DNA of 64,000 bases from Schaalia sp. HMT-172 (GTDB lineage Bacteria > Actinomycetota > Actinomycetes > Actinomycetales > Actinomycetaceae). The stretch covers positions 2,294,001-2,358,000 of the forward strand of contig NZ_CP130058.1 in assembly GCF_030644365.1 (NCBI RefSeq). Reading direction: 5' to 3'. The notes below the pieces were generated by a model. It saw only the letters and a list, made by a program, of their open reading frames with translations. It had not been told where the DNA came from and did no database searches. Positions 63,597 through 64,000 of the stretch are shown here, one piece after another (the first letter of the stretch is position 1; each line of letters opens with the position of its first letter). Both the position numbers and the translations under genes were made by a program.

Positions 63597-64000
63597 ATGA
63601 CGCTTTTGCAGCATCGAAACTTCTCCGCGCGCCTGCGCTCCGGCCTGTTCGCGTTCATTTTTGCGCCCATCGCGCTGGTGTTCCTGGGATCGTCGATGGT
63701 CGACGTGCAGGCGCTCGCCGCCGTCGGGCAGCCGCTGGCCTCGGTCGAAGGCCTCATCGGCATGGCGCTCGCGTCGCTGCTGCTGGCCCTGATCGCCCTG
63801 AACTGCGAGGAATCCAGCGCGGGCATGGTCGTGACCTTCGTGTGGTCGCTCGCGGTGGGAGTTACCCAGTTCATGGGCATTGCACGCATCCCCTTCCTGA
63901 TGAAGTCCTCAGTGGAGCCGCGCGATATGGCCGCGGGCGTCGTGTGGGGGCTCTACCCCCTGTGCATGTCGCTGATGCTGGGCGCGTGTGCGCTGACGAT
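63597..64000 (+). CDS. Polytopic membrane protein (5' part)
   Basis: The first 134 codons are present; the 3' end is outside the window. Four hydrophobic helices are visible (LFAFIFAPIALVFLG, MALASLLLALIAL, VVTFVWSLAVGVTQF, VVWGLYPLCMSLMLG). No family recognised. Leaderless start predicted. Confidence 0.65.
   Translation, partial: MTLLQHRNFSARLRSGLFAFIFAPIALVFLGSSMVDVQALAAVGQPLASVEGLIGMALASLLLALIALNCEESSAGMVVTFVWSLAVGVTQFMGIARIPFLMKSSVEPRDMAAGVVWGLYPLCMSLMLGACALT

Overview
The window is GC-rich actinobacterial DNA. Gene content (a giant LAxTG-anchored SD-repeat surface protein, a copper nitrite reductase cluster, anaerobic ribonucleotide reductase, the actinobacterial helicase/secretion neighbourhood, an ESX-type toxin locus) points to the Actinomycetaceae, probably an oral Schaalia/Actinomyces species; the taxon is inferred from gene content only. 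Several genes appear leaderless: a TANNNT hexamer lies 6-7 nt before the start codon.

Layout. 1-9.2 kb, leftward: 5' part of dnaX and a 2,478-residue wall-anchored adhesin. 9.7-14.1 kb, leftward: a five-gene ABC export/remodelling operon (DUF4418, DUF6273 lipid-side protein, two FtsX-like permeases, ATPase). 14.3-15.75 kb: an L,D-transpeptidase with wall-binding repeats. 15.8-17.3 kb: minisatellite, ISL3 remnant and the first of three composite repeat islands. 17.4-21.4 kb: two tRNA-Ser genes, an AGE-family epimerase and phosphoglucomutase. 21.5-21.6 kb: a candidate structured small RNA. 21.7-31 kb, leftward: a type VII-like operon (YbaB-like, EspC-like, a toxin with a PD-(D/E)xK-like C-terminus), followed by NINE tandem 172-codon immunity-like paralogues with a constant/variable/constant/variable/constant design. 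31.2-35.4 kb: two membrane proteins and a membrane-anchored NirK with an extra cupredoxin domain. 35.5-39.3 kb: an MFS transporter, an unknown anchored protein and an App1-like phosphatase. 39.3-43.65 kb: second repeat island, split by an IS3-family element that itself carries an IS256-family element. 43.7-48.8 kb: LytR_C protein, LRV protein, nrdG, nrdD with upstream NrdR boxes. 49-52.25 kb: DoxX, PAP2 phosphatase, two YbjN proteins. 52.2-64 kb: DUF1998 helicase, third repeat island, Tad pilus genes, CpaE-like protein, HAD-IB phosphatase and two further genes.

The most unusual region is the toxin/immunity array. The same variable segment V1 occurs joined to different V2 segments, and two blocks offset by exactly 3,109 bp keep identical spacers while V1 or V2 has been swapped, so the array looks like a recombining reservoir of immunity specificities. 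The second unusual feature is a set of palindromic modules (called A, B, C, D and E here) that recur in similar order in three islands, each between convergent transcription units. Module C has terminal inverted repeats that vary in a compensated way.

Limits: everything is read by eye. Family names are from recognisable motifs, no database was searched, and start codons chosen by leaderless or Shine-Dalgarno patterns are predictions.
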